The notes under the pieces were generated by a model. It was not told the DNA's origin, did no database searches, and worked only from the letters and a program-made list of their open reading frames with translations. Shown here one piece after another: positions 50,192-59,169 of a stretch of 64,000 nucleotides of DNA; the stretch's first letter is position 1; each line of letters begins with the position of its first letter. The translations under genes and the position numbers were made by a program. The stretch spans positions 1 to 64,000 of the forward strand of contig CAKPYV010000007.1 in the NCBI GenBank assembly GCA_934203205.1, given 5' to 3'. This DNA comes from an uncultured Anaerovibrio sp. Its GTDB lineage: Bacteria; Bacillota; Negativicutes; Selenomonadales; Selenomonadaceae.

Positions 50192-50833
50192 ATGCATATT
50201 CTTTTGATGGGGCCTCCTGGTGCTGGTAAAGGCACCCAGGCAGCTAATATCGTTAAGAAGTTCAATATCCCGCATATTTCCACTGGCGACATGTTCCGTG
50301 CCGCTATCAAGGAAGGAACCGAGCTGGGAAAAAAGGCCAAGGCATGTATTGATGCCGGTAACCTGGTTCCAGATGAGATTACTGTAGGTATCGTCAAGGA
50401 GCGTTTGGCTCAGGACGATTGCAAGAAGGGTTTTATTCTGGATGGCTTTCCTCGTACTGTTGAGCAGGCAGATGCCCTCAGCAAGATTCTTGTTGAGCTG
50501 GGCTTGAGCCTGCAGAGTGTTATCAACATCACTGTTCCATCTTCTGATCTGGTGGAGAGAGCAGTTGGTCGTAGAATCTGCCGCAGCTGCGGTGCTACTT
50601 ATCACATCAAGTTCAGCCCATCCAAGGTTGAAGGCAAGTGTGATGCCTGTGGTGGCGAGCTTTATCAGCGTGCAGATGACACCGAGGAAACTATGAAGAA
50701 TCGGTTGTCAGTATACGAGGCACAGACAAAGCCATTAATCGAGTATTACCAGAAGGCTGGTCTTTATGTAGAGATTGATGGTCGTCAGGCAATCGACAAG
50801 GTTTTTGCAGACGTTGTTGAAACCCTGAAGTAA
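50192..50833 (+). CDS. adk: Adenylate kinase
   Basis: 213 residues. P-loop GPPGAGKGTQA, AMP-binding STGDMFRAAI and DGFPRTVEQADAL, and the LID with a complete zinc site (CRSCGATYH...CDACGGEL: four cysteines), as in Gram-positive enzymes. It balances AMP, ADP and ATP. TAAGGAGG precedes the ATG, 10 bases after secY. The methionine aminopeptidase gene often found next (map) is absent here. Confidence 0.97.
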   Translation: MHILLMGPPGAGKGTQAANIVKKFNIPHISTGDMFRAAIKEGTELGKKAKACIDAGNLVPDEITVGIVKERLAQDDCKKGFILDGFPRTVEQADALSKILVELGLSLQSVINITVPSSDLVERAVGRRICRSCGATYHIKFSPSKVEGKCDACGGELYQRADDTEETMKNRLSVYEAQTKPLIEYYQKAGLYVEIDGRQAIDKVFADVVETLK

Positions 50834-50845
50834 AAAGGAGTCATT

Positions 50846-51064
50846 ATGTCTAAGCAAGATGTAATTGAAGTTGAAGGTAAGGTTCTGGAGGCATTGCCAA
50901 ATGCAATGTTCCAGGTAGAGTTGGAGAACGGTCACGTTGTTTTGGCCCATGTTTCCGGCAAGATTCGCATGAATTTCATCCGCATCCTGCCAGGTGACAA
51001 GGTAACCATTGAGCTTACACCATATGATCTGACTCGTGGCCGTATCACCTATCGTTTTAAATAG
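50846..51064 (+). CDS. infA: Translation initiation factor IF-1
   Basis: 72 residues, the exact IF-1 length. MSKQDVIEVEGKVLEALPNAMFQVELENGHVVLAHVSGKIRMNFIRILPGDKV is the OB-fold signature. It occupies the A site during initiation. AAAAGGAG precedes the ATG, 12 bases after adk. The usual order infA-rpmJ-rpsM follows. Confidence 0.97.
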   Translation: MSKQDVIEVEGKVLEALPNAMFQVELENGHVVLAHVSGKIRMNFIRILPGDKVTIELTPYDLTRGRITYRFK

Positions 51065-51107
51065 TCAAAACAAGGCTTTTGGCAGTATATGAAAGGGGCA
51101 TAACGCA

Positions 51108-51221
51108 ATGAAAGTTAAACCGTCGGTTAAACCTATTTGTGAAAAGTGCAAGGTTATTAAGCGTAAGGGTCGCGTAATGGTTATTTGCGAAAACCCAAAA
51201 CATAAGCAGAGACAGGGATAA
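51108..51221 (+). CDS. rpmJ: 50S ribosomal protein L36
   Basis: 37 residues: MKVKPSVKPICEKCKVIKRKGRVMVICENPKHKQRQG. The zinc ribbon is complete (C11, C14, C27, H32), so this is the zinc-binding form. GAAAGGGG precedes the ATG. It lies between infA and rpsM as in nearly all bacteria. Confidence 0.96.
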   Translation: MKVKPSVKPICEKCKVIKRKGRVMVICENPKHKQRQG

Positions 51222-51244
51222 TTTTAGAAGGAGGTGCTTGATGT

Positions 51245-51613
51245 ATGGCACGTATTGCCGGTGTAGATTTGCCACGTGATAAGAGAATTGAGATTGCATT
51301 AACATATATCTATGGTATTGGTCTGACCACTTCCCAGAGATTGCTGAAGGAGACTGGTATCAATCCTGATACCCGCGCTCGTGATCTGACTGAGGACGAG
51401 GTTGTAAAGCTTCGTGATATCATTGACAAGCAGGTTATCGTAGAGGGTGACTTGCGTCGTGAGCAGTCCCTGAATATAAAGCGACTCGTTGAGATCGGCT
51501 GCTATCGCGGTCGCCGTCATCGTATGGGTCTGCCAGTTCGTGGACAGAATACTAAGAATAACGCTCGTACTCGCAAAGGTCCTAAAAAGGCTGTTGCTGG
51601 TAAGAAGAAATAA
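51245..51613 (+). CDS. rpsM: 30S ribosomal protein S13
   Basis: 122 residues (MARIAGVDLPRDKRIEIALTYIYGIG). The helix-two-turn-helix middle and the basic tail (GRRHRMGLPVRGQNTKNNARTRKGPKKAVAGKKK) that reaches the P-site tRNA are standard. The chosen ATG is the second of two close ATGs, preceded by GAAGGAGGTG. Next gene is rpsK. Confidence 0.97.
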   Translation: MARIAGVDLPRDKRIEIALTYIYGIGLTTSQRLLKETGINPDTRARDLTEDEVVKLRDIIDKQVIVEGDLRREQSLNIKRLVEIGCYRGRRHRMGLPVRGQNTKNNARTRKGPKKAVAGKKK

Positions 51614-51627
51614 GGGAGGGCTAAAGA

Positions 51628-52020
51628 GTGGCAGTTAAGAAGTCTGTTCGTCCTAAGAAGAAGGACCGCAAAAATATTGAATTTGGTGTTGCTCATATCA
51701 GCTCCACCTTTAATAACACTATCGTTACTTTGACTGATAAGAACGGTAATGCACTTTCCTGGGCAAGCGCAGGCGGACTTGGTTTCCGTGGCTCCAGAAA
51801 GAGCACTCCATTCGCAGCACAGATGGCAGCAGAGGTTGCTGCAAAGGCTGCTATGGAGCATGGCTTGAAGCAGGTTGATGTTTACGTTAAGGGTCCTGGT
51901 GCTGGCCGTGAGGCAGCTATCCGTTCCCTGCAGGCTACCGGCCTTGAGGTTAGCATGATTAAGGATGTTACCCCAATTCCACATAATGGATGCCGTCCGC
52001 CAAAGCGTAGAAGAGTTTAA
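51628..52020 (+). CDS. rpsK: 30S ribosomal protein S11
   Basis: 130 residues starting with GTG (MAVKKSVRPKKKDRKNIEFGVAHISSTFNNTIV). GLGFRGSRKSTPFAAQMAAE and the C-terminal DVTPIPHNGCRPPKRRRV are invariant family segments. S11 lies in the platform of the small subunit. TAAGGGAGGG precedes the start, 14 bases behind rpsM. Confidence 0.97.
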   Translation: MAVKKSVRPKKKDRKNIEFGVAHISSTFNNTIVTLTDKNGNALSWASAGGLGFRGSRKSTPFAAQMAAEVAAKAAMEHGLKQVDVYVKGPGAGREAAIRSLQATGLEVSMIKDVTPIPHNGCRPPKRRRV

Positions 52021-52037
52021 TGGGAGGTGCAGAATAA

Positions 52038-52631
52038 ATGGCAATTGATAGAGTACCAGCACTGAAGAGATGCCGTTCTCTCGGTATTGAGCCAGGCGTT
52101 GTAGGCCTCGGCAAGAGTTCCAAGCGTCAGCCTCGCCGCACCCGTGGTAAGGTTAGCGAGTATGGCATGCAGTTGAAGGAAAAGCAGAAGGCAAAGTTCA
52201 TCTATGGTGTACTTGAGAAGCAGTTCCGCGCTTACTATGCAAAAGCAAAGAAGATGCCAGGTATCGCCGGTGATAACTTGATTAGCCTTTTGGAGAGAAG
52301 ACTGGACAATGTAGTATTCCGTCTGGGCCTTGCTTCCACCCGTAAGCAGGCACGTCAGGTTGTTCGTCATGGTCATATTACTGTAAATGGCAAGCGTTGT
52401 GACATTCCATCTGCACTTGTTAATGAAAATGATGTTGTTGCAGTAGCTGAGAAGAGCCGTTCCAACGAGTTCTTCAAGGCACAGGCTGAGTCCAACAATG
52501 CACTCAGCACTCCTGCTTGGATTACTGTTGGCGCTGATAACTTCAGCGGCACTGTAAATCGTTTCCCTGCCAGCGAGGATTTCGATATCCCTGTTGACAG
52601 CCAGGCAATCGTTGAGTTGTACTCCAAATAA
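52038..52631 (+). CDS. rpsD: 30S ribosomal protein S4
   Basis: 197 residues. MAIDRVPALKRCRSLGIEPGVVG at the N-terminus has only one cysteine, so it is the zinc-independent (C-minus) form. The S4 RNA-binding domain (ERRLDNVVFRLGLASTRKQARQVVRHGHITVNGKRCDIPS) and a slightly long C-terminus are present. GGGAGGTGC precedes the ATG. It stands between rpsK and rpoA, the common alpha-operon order. Confidence 0.96.
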   Translation: MAIDRVPALKRCRSLGIEPGVVGLGKSSKRQPRRTRGKVSEYGMQLKEKQKAKFIYGVLEKQFRAYYAKAKKMPGIAGDNLISLLERRLDNVVFRLGLASTRKQARQVVRHGHITVNGKRCDIPSALVNENDVVAVAEKSRSNEFFKAQAESNNALSTPAWITVGADNFSGTVNRFPASEDFDIPVDSQAIVELYSK

Positions 52632-52708
52632 TAATTTCTGTGTATTTTTTGCATTTGTTATCGGATATGTACAGAGATGCATTGAATTATTGAGGAGGGC
52701 AATTCCAC

Positions 52709-53722
52709 ATGATCGAAATCGCAACACCAAAGATTGAGATACAGGAAAATAATGAGGATCTTTGCTATGGTAAGTTTGTCTGCGAGCCTATGACTCGTGG
52801 CTACGGTATTACCATTGGAAACAGTATGCGCCGCATACTGTTGTCCTCTATTCAAGGTGCAGCTATTACCTCTGTCAAGATTGACGGAGTGCTGCATGAG
52901 TTCTCCACAGTTCCTGGAGTTCGGGATGATGTAACTAACATCATCCTGCACTTGAAGGAACTTTGCCTCAAAATGCATTGCGATGAATCCAAGGTCATCC
53001 GGATTGACGTGCAGGGTGAGAAAGAGGTAACAGCAGCAGATATTATTCATGATGCTGATATCGAGATTCTCAATCCTGACTTGCATATTGCAACCGTCAA
53101 TGAGGCAGGTTCCTTGAAGATAGATATGATTGTTGAGCATGGCCTGGGCTATGTTACAGCAGAGAAAAAGAAGAGTCCTGATGATGCCATCGGTACTATT
53201 CTTGTAGATTCTATCTTCTCACCGGTTCGTCGAGTAAATTACAAGGTTGAAGACATTCGTGTTGGTGATGCCACTGATTACGATAAGCTTACTTTGGAGG
53301 TTTGGACCGATGGTTCCATTCAGCCAGAAGAAGCTGTCAGCAAGGCAGCAGCCATCCTGATTGGCCGTCTGAAGCTTTTCCAGAATCTGACCGTTGCTCC
53401 AGAGGTGGAGTTTGTGCCAGAGGAAGAGGTAGAGGCAAGCAGTGAAACTGTTGTCAGCAATCCAGAGTTGGATTCCATTCTGGCAACCAGAGTGGAGGAT
53501 ATGGATTTGACTGTCCGTTCCTTTAATTGCTTGATGCGGGCAGATATAAAGACTGTTGGTGACCTGGTAAACAAGACTGAGGAGGAGATTATGAAGGTTC
53601 GTAATCTTGGCCGCAAGTCTTTGGATGAGGTTAAGGACAAGCTGAAGTCTATGGGTTTATCCTTAAAGGAAAGTGATCCTTCAGCAATGGGAGGATTCCC
53701 TGGAGACGATTCGGAAGCTTGA
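52709..53722 (+). CDS. rpoA: DNA-directed RNA polymerase subunit alpha
   Basis: 337 residues. The N-terminal assembly domain (FVCEPMTRGYGITIGNSMRRILLSSIQGAAITSVKIDGVLHEFSTVPGVRDDV) and, after an acidic linker (about 225-255), the C-terminal DNA/activator-binding domain (LDLTVRSFNC-like DMDLTVRSFNCLMRADIKTVGDLV...RNLGRKSLDEVKDKL) are complete. TGAGGAGGGC precedes the ATG. The C-terminal tail (DPSAMGGFPGDDSEA) is acidic. Confidence 0.97.
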   Translation: MIEIATPKIEIQENNEDLCYGKFVCEPMTRGYGITIGNSMRRILLSSIQGAAITSVKIDGVLHEFSTVPGVRDDVTNIILHLKELCLKMHCDESKVIRIDVQGEKEVTAADIIHDADIEILNPDLHIATVNEAGSLKIDMIVEHGLGYVTAEKKKSPDDAIGTILVDSIFSPVRRVNYKVEDIRVGDATDYDKLTLEVWTDGSIQPEEAVSKAAAILIGRLKLFQNLTVAPEVEFVPEEEVEASSETVVSNPELDSILATRVEDMDLTVRSFNCLMRADIKTVGDLVNKTEEEIMKVRNLGRKSLDEVKDKLKSMGLSLKESDPSAMGGFPGDDSEA

Positions 53723-53760
53723 TTGAACATTATTTTTGATACAAGGAAAGAGGGAAATAA

Positions 53761-54108
53761 ATGGCTTATAGAAAGTTAGGTCGTAATTCTAGTGCCCGTA
53801 AGGCACTGTTTAAGAGCATTCTGACTTCCTTCTTCAAGCACGAGCGCATTGAGACTACCGAGGCTAAGGCTAAGGAAATCAGCGGTCTTGCAGATCAGCT
53901 GATCACCCTGGCAAAGCGCGGTGATTTGTCTGCACGCCGTCAGGCTATTGCTCAGCTTGCTGATGAGGATGTTGTTAGAAAGCTGTTCACTGATATTGTT
54001 AACTACGACTCTGTAAAGAACCGTCAAGGCGGTTACACCCGTACCCTGAAGCTGGGCGTTCGCCGCGGCGACGCAGCTCCTATGGTTATTCTTGAGTTGG
54101 TAAAATAA
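53761..54108 (+). CDS. rplQ: 50S ribosomal protein L17
   Basis: 115 residues (MAYRKLGRNSSARKALFKSILTSFFKHERIETTEAKAKEI). GGYTRTLKLGVRRGDAAPMVILELV ends the protein as in the family. It is the last gene of the ribosomal operon, followed directly by a strong terminator. AAGAGGGAAATA precedes the ATG. Confidence 0.97.
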   Translation: MAYRKLGRNSSARKALFKSILTSFFKHERIETTEAKAKEISGLADQLITLAKRGDLSARRQAIAQLADEDVVRKLFTDIVNYDSVKNRQGGYTRTLKLGVRRGDAAPMVILELVK

Positions 54109-54126
54109 TCATCGGTATATTAAGAG

Positions 54127-54161
54127 GCTGTTGCTTCCGATTTGGAAGCAACAGCTTTTTT
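54127..54161 (+). terminator. Terminator of the rpsH-rplQ operon
   Basis: GCTGTTGCTTCC (54127-54138) and GGAAGCAACAGC (54144-54155) form a perfect 12-bp stem, followed by six T residues. Confidence 0.93.
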
Positions 54162-54265
54162 GTCATATAAATAAGAAATTAATGTGGAAATGATGTCATA
54201 TTGCAATGATTCAGGGTGATTAATATTTGAAGCAGGTTATTATATTTGGTGGTGTGGTGATAGAA

Positions 54266-55390
54266 ATGAACATTAGCTATATATGTATGCAGCTAGTAGG
54301 TATCGTGCATGGGAATATTGTGCGCCTAGACAGGCAGAAGAATATTGTGTGCGCCTACGGGGATTTGTTTGCTGAGAATCTTTCCATTTATGAGGATAGT
54401 TCATTAATGGCATTATTGGGTGACATGATGAAGGAAAACAAGGAAGTACCAGTGTTGATGTCACAGGCCAACAACACATTTTATGCAGTTATCCCATCTA
54501 ACGAGGATTATTTTGTTCTAGGTCCTGTGCGTCCATATGATATTAATGAATTTGGCAGAATAATATTAATGCTTTTCCATATTGTCAGTGGGAAGGAAAT
54601 AACACTAGCTGATTTATGGTATGCTAGTGGTATGGATGAGGAGGATGTGAGGACAATTGGCAGAGGGATAAGTAATGAAATTTTTCAACGGCAGGAAAGT
54701 GGTATTCCCCATAATCCTTATGAGCAGGAAGTGAGGGAAATGAGCAGCATAGAACAGGGAAATATTGCTATGCTGACAGCCAGTCTTAAGGAAAGTTATC
54801 CTGGCACTGAAGGAAGATTATCTGATGATGAATTACGTCAGGCAAAGAATATTGCTATTGTTGTCATAGCCCTAGCTTCGAGGGCTGCTATTCGTGGGGG
54901 AATGATGCCTGAAGAAGCTTTTGCCATGGTAGATAGTTATATTCAGAATGTAGAAAAAATGGATAATCAGATTAAAATAAAATCTTTTATGCGACAGGCG
55001 GAATATGAATTTACCAGAGCTGTGGCGGAGCTGTCAGATAGGAGAGTGCAAAATGACATTGTAGAGAAGGTAAAAAATTATATTTTTCAGCATCTCCACG
55101 ATGAAATAGTTATTGGTGATATTGGCAGGATAATAGGCGTAAATACATCCTATCTTTCCTCATTATTTAAAAAGACGGAAGGTATTACAATACAGCATTT
55201 TATACGCAGGGAAAAAATCAAGCTGGCTGAAAATATGCTGAGATATTCAGGATATTCTTTAGAGAAAGTGGCTAATTTTCTTGGATTTTGTTCTCAAAGT
55301 CATTTTGGCAAGGCATTTAAGGAGGAAATTGGCACGACTCCTGCAAAATATCGTTGTAAATATGGAAGAAAAATCAATCCTGAGCAATGA
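54266..55390 (+). CDS. AraC-family transcriptional regulator
   Basis: About 374 residues from ATG 54266; TTG 54227 or GTG 54257 could extend it. The C-terminal 100 residues are an AraC/XylS double HTH (VEKVKNYIFQHLHDEIVIGDIGRIIGVNTSYLSSLFKKTEGITIQHFI...YSLEKVANFLGFCSQSHFGKAFKEEIGTTPAKYR). The N-terminal part is a ligand-sensing domain I cannot identify further. It precedes a GPH-type sugar permease and a beta-galactosidase and most likely activates them in response to a galactoside. Confidence 0.88.
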   Translation: MNISYICMQLVGIVHGNIVRLDRQKNIVCAYGDLFAENLSIYEDSSLMALLGDMMKENKEVPVLMSQANNTFYAVIPSNEDYFVLGPVRPYDINEFGRIILMLFHIVSGKEITLADLWYASGMDEEDVRTIGRGISNEIFQRQESGIPHNPYEQEVREMSSIEQGNIAMLTASLKESYPGTEGRLSDDELRQAKNIAIVVIALASRAAIRGGMMPEEAFAMVDSYIQNVEKMDNQIKIKSFMRQAEYEFTRAVAELSDRRVQNDIVEKVKNYIFQHLHDEIVIGDIGRIIGVNTSYLSSLFKKTEGITIQHFIRREKIKLAENMLRYSGYSLEKVANFLGFCSQSHFGKAFKEEIGTTPAKYRCKYGRKINPEQ

Positions 55391-55571
55391 TGTAGATGAA
55401 TATACAGTTTATAAATTAAATTTCAACCAATAACAAACAAAAAATATGATAATTATATAAAATACATGATATATAATAGGAAATACAATATGTTATGATA
55501 TAAACACGATGAATCATATGTCACTAACAGGGGATTTTATAGTGACTGAGGAAAGAAAGAGGGGTTATATC
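55391..55571 (+). promoter_or_regulatory. A+T-rich control region of the permease/beta-galactosidase genes
   Basis: TATAAT occurs at 55472-55477 without a good -35 box, as expected for an AraC-activated promoter. No clear AraC half-sites could be defined by eye. Confidence 0.35.
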
Positions 55572-56948
55572 ATGAATTGGCTCAAAAGATTTACAAATGA
55601 GCATGCTACGGAGAAGGTCACATTTGGAGAAAGACTAGCCTTTGGCTTTGGTGATTTCTCTAGTAACATTATGTATTCTGCTATGGCAGCATTTTTGATG
55701 TTCTATTATACGGACTATATTGGTGTATCTGCGGCTGCAGTAGGTATGATAATGCTTGCATCACGGATTTTTGATGGTGCCAGTGATTTAATCATGGGGA
55801 TTCTTATAGACAAGACTAGTTCTGATTTTGGTAAGGCTAGAATATGGATATTGCGAATGGTGATTCCTTATGCCATTGGTACGGTGCTGTTATTTTCTGT
55901 ACCAACAGATTGGAGTGAAACAGCGAAGCTGGTATACATTTTTTTCAGCTATAATCTGGCATTTACTGTTTTATTTACAGCCATAAATTTACCATATGCT
56001 ACTTTGACAGCATTGATGACTCAGGATCAATACGAACGTTCAGTATTGTGTATATTCCGTATGATTTTGGCAACCAGTGGTACCTTATTCATAAAAATGT
56101 GTACCTTGCCAGTGGTAAACTTCTTCGGTAATGATGCCCGGGCATGGACATATACATTTATAGTATTTGGTATTCTGGAAATAATTACCTTTATGATAAC
56201 ATTTTTATTTACTCGGGAGAGAATTATAACTGATGTAGCGAAGCAAATGGCAGTTCCGGTAAGTAAGGGATTTCGTGCTCTGCTGAAAAATAAATATTGG
56301 ATGTTGGCTACTCTGAATCTTTTATTGATATTTATTGCTCAGGGAATTAATGGTTCCGCTGAAGTATATTATACCAAGACAATTCTTGGCGATAGTAATC
56401 TTATTAGTACCTTTGCCTTGGCCTTCCAAGTGACTCAGATTGTTTGCATGTTCCTGATAGCTCCATTTGTCAAAAAATTTGGCAAGCGCAATGTTCTTGC
56501 TGCTGGAGCGGTGATCATGATTGGTGGTTACGGATTAATGGGGGTAGCTGAGAGCAGTTTGCCTATATTAATTGCAGGCTGTATGCTTCGTGGTATAGGC
56601 AATGCAGGTATAGCTGCCTGTATGTTTGCCATGGTTGTTGATACCATAGAATATGGGGAATGGAAAACAGGACTGCGTACTGAGGGATTGATTAACTCTG
56701 CAGCCAGTTTTGGACAAAAAATTGGCAATGGCTTAAGCTCCGTAATATTTGGTGCTATTCTGGCTATTGGTGGTTATTCTGGAACTGCGGCAGTACAGTC
56801 TGAAAGCGCGTTGACAGCTATCAAGGCAGGGTATATTTATGTACCTATTCTTTTAACTGTTATTCAGATTTTAGTATTGAAGTTCTATAATCTCGATAAA
56901 GAATATGCTGGAATTTTGGCGGATCTGCAAAGTCGAAATAGCAGGTAG
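55572..56948 (+). CDS. GPH-family glycoside:cation symporter (lactose/melibiose type)
   Basis: 458 residues from the ATG at 55572 (MNWLKRFTNEHATEKVTFGERLAFGFGDFSSNIMYSAMAAFLMFYYTDYIG), with about 12 membrane helices. It matches the MelB/LacS group of GPH transporters, with the MILASRIFDGASDLIMGILIDKTSSDFGKARIW loop as signature. No C-terminal EIIA domain of the LacS kind is present. GAAAGAAAGAGGGG precedes the ATG. It lies 15 bases ahead of the GH42 gene, so galactoside uptake is inferred. Confidence 0.88.
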   Translation: MNWLKRFTNEHATEKVTFGERLAFGFGDFSSNIMYSAMAAFLMFYYTDYIGVSAAAVGMIMLASRIFDGASDLIMGILIDKTSSDFGKARIWILRMVIPYAIGTVLLFSVPTDWSETAKLVYIFFSYNLAFTVLFTAINLPYATLTALMTQDQYERSVLCIFRMILATSGTLFIKMCTLPVVNFFGNDARAWTYTFIVFGILEIITFMITFLFTRERIITDVAKQMAVPVSKGFRALLKNKYWMLATLNLLLIFIAQGINGSAEVYYTKTILGDSNLISTFALAFQVTQIVCMFLIAPFVKKFGKRNVLAAGAVIMIGGYGLMGVAESSLPILIAGCMLRGIGNAGIAACMFAMVVDTIEYGEWKTGLRTEGLINSAASFGQKIGNGLSSVIFGAILAIGGYSGTAAVQSESALTAIKAGYIYVPILLTVIQILVLKFYNLDKEYAGILADLQSRNSR

Positions 56949-56963
56949 TGAAGGGGAAAAAAT

Positions 56964-58982
56964 ATGAATAAGATTATATATGGTGCAGCATACTACGATG
57001 AATATATGCCAGTAGACAGATTGGACAAGGATATTGAGATGATGAAGGAGGCGGGCATTAATACTGTTCGCATAGCAGAATCCACTTGGAGTACCTGTGA
57101 GCCGCAGCCTGGCAAATTTGATTTTTCCCATGTTATCAAAGTGATAGATGCTATGGAAAAGGCAGAGATAAATATAATTATTGGTACGCCTACCTATGCA
57201 GTTCCTGGGTGGCTGGTGAAGCTGTGTCCAGATGTATTGGCAACAACTAAATCAGGCCGTGGAATATATGGGCCACGTCAGATTATGGATATTACCAATG
57301 AAACATATTTATTCTATGCTGAACGGGTTATTCGAGAGCTGATGCAGGTTACAGCACATCGCAAGGGTGTTATTGGATTTCAGATTGATAATGAAACGAA
57401 ATACTATGGCACGGCCGGAAATAATGTCCAGTTTAAATTTATAAAATATTTGCGGCATAAATTTCACGATGATTTGGAAGCTATGAATAGGGAATTTGGC
57501 TTGGACTACTGGAGCAATCGTATTGATGCTTGGGAAGATTTTCCAGATGTGCGAGGTACTATTAATGGTAGTCTAGGAGCCGAATTTGAGAAATTTCAGC
57601 GTATGCTTGTAGATGAATTTTTGACATGGCAAGCATCCATTGTGGCAGAATACAAAAGGTCGGATCAGTTTATTACCCATAATTTTGATTTTGAGTGGCG
57701 TGGATATTCCTTTGGTATTCAACCAATGGTGAATCATTTGAAGGCAGCTCAATCCATTACTATGGCAGGTGTAGATATTTACCACCCAACACAGGATGAT
57801 TTAACCGGTGCAGAGATTGCCTTTGGCGGTGATGTTATGCGTAGTGTTAAAAATAATAATTATTTGGTTATGGAAACACAGGCTCAAGGATTTCCATGTT
57901 GGACACCATATAAAGGGCAGTTGCGCCAATGTGCATATAGTCATTTGGCCTCTGGAGCAGATGCTGTTATGTACTGGCATTGGCATTCTATTCACAATTC
58001 CTTTGAAACCTATTGGAAAGGATTGTTGAGTCATGATTTTGAAAAAAATCCTGCTTATGATGAAGCTTGTATTGTAGGCAATGAACTGAAAAAGATAGGT
58101 TCTCAGCTGATTCATTTGAAAAAAAACAATAAAGCAGCTATATTGGTTAGCAACGAAGCATTGACAGCTTTGGATTGGTTTACCGTAGATGGGACAGCTG
58201 AGGGGCCAGGAAAAATTCGTTACAATGATATTGTACGCTGGCTTTATGATGTATTGTATAAAATGAATGTAGAATGTGACATTATATGGCCAGAGACTGA
58301 GGATTTATCACAATACAAAGTAATATTTGCTCCTGCTATTTATGCTGTTCCCGAAATGACAATAAGCAGATTAAAAAAATTTGCAGCCCAGGGAGGAATT
58401 TTGGCAGCTACATTTAAATCATTTTTTGCTAATGAAAATGTTAAGGTATTCATAGATAGACAGCCACATGGCATGGATGATGTCTTTGGCATCAGCTACA
58501 ATCAGTTTACCTTCCCTAAAAATGTAGCTTTACAAGGGGAATTGTACAAGGAGGAAGGTATCAAGCGCGGTGAGGCAAAGGCATTTATGGAATTGCTTAA
58601 AACAACCAGCGGTCAAGTCTTAGCAAATTACGATCATGAAATGTGGAGGGAATACGGCGCAATTACTTTGAATGAATACGGTAAAGGATATGGTGTATAT
58701 ATCGGATGTATGACCGATGAAAAAACGCTATCCGCTGTTATTCGCAGGATATTATCTCTAGGTGGCTTGAGGTGTCAGCCATATAATTTTCCTGTAATCA
58801 TCAGGGAGGGAATTAATTCTCATGGTAAAAATATCCGCTATATCTTTAATTATTCAAATCAAGAGCAGAAAATATGCTATGAATTTTCCCATGGCTATAA
58901 CATTATATGTGGCAGCAGCGTAGAAAAAGGACAGGAAATTCTTTTACCACCATGGAGTGTAAATATCTACACAGATAAATAA
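56964..58982 (+). CDS. Beta-galactosidase, GH42 family
   Basis: 672 residues. N-terminal (beta/alpha)8 barrel with YGAAYYDEYMP and EAGINTVRIAESTWSTCEPQPGKFDF, acid/base Glu144 (FQIDNETKYYG) and nucleophile Glu304 (LVMETQAQGF). A trimerisation domain and a small C-terminal beta domain follow. No signal peptide: it is intracellular and would split lactose or other beta-galactosides imported by the preceding permease. GTGAAGGGG precedes the ATG. Length is typical of GH42. Confidence 0.92.
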   Translation: MNKIIYGAAYYDEYMPVDRLDKDIEMMKEAGINTVRIAESTWSTCEPQPGKFDFSHVIKVIDAMEKAEINIIIGTPTYAVPGWLVKLCPDVLATTKSGRGIYGPRQIMDITNETYLFYAERVIRELMQVTAHRKGVIGFQIDNETKYYGTAGNNVQFKFIKYLRHKFHDDLEAMNREFGLDYWSNRIDAWEDFPDVRGTINGSLGAEFEKFQRMLVDEFLTWQASIVAEYKRSDQFITHNFDFEWRGYSFGIQPMVNHLKAAQSITMAGVDIYHPTQDDLTGAEIAFGGDVMRSVKNNNYLVMETQAQGFPCWTPYKGQLRQCAYSHLASGADAVMYWHWHSIHNSFETYWKGLLSHDFEKNPAYDEACIVGNELKKIGSQLIHLKKNNKAAILVSNEALTALDWFTVDGTAEGPGKIRYNDIVRWLYDVLYKMNVECDIIWPETEDLSQYKVIFAPAIYAVPEMTISRLKKFAAQGGILAATFKSFFANENVKVFIDRQPHGMDDVFGISYNQFTFPKNVALQGELYKEEGIKRGEAKAFMELLKTTSGQVLANYDHEMWREYGAITLNEYGKGYGVYIGCMTDEKTLSAVIRRILSLGGLRCQPYNFPVIIREGINSHGKNIRYIFNYSNQEQKICYEFSHGYNIICGSSVEKGQEILLPPWSVNIYTDK

Positions 58983-58995
58983 TAATCTATATGTT

Positions 58996-59027
58996 GCTGG
59001 TGTACAGGAATGTGCACCAGCTTTTTT
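58996..59027 (+). terminator. Terminator after the beta-galactosidase gene
   Basis: GCTGGTGTACA and TGTGCACCAGC (58996-59021) pair around GGAA with one imperfect pair and are followed by six T residues. Confidence 0.88.
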
Positions 59028-59062
59028 GTGTCTAAAAAATGAATAATTAAAATAAAAATTCA

Positions 59063-59126
59063 TTGACAAATGATAATGAGAAATGTTATCATATACTTCG
59101 TTGAGTTTAAATGATAATTGTTATCA
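59063..59126 (+). promoter_or_regulatory. Iron-regulated promoter with two Fur boxes
   Basis: A 19-base Fur-type sequence (GATAATGAGAAATGTTATC, 59072-59090) lies between TTGACA (59063-59068) and the -10 region (TATCAT at 59087). A second 7-1-7 box TGATAAT-T-GTTATCA is at 59112-59126. Fe-Fur binding here would block the downstream exbB operon. Confidence 0.85.
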
Positions 59127-59169
59127 ATAGAGTGAATTATATTCGTCTTTGGAAAGGTAGGTAGAGAAA

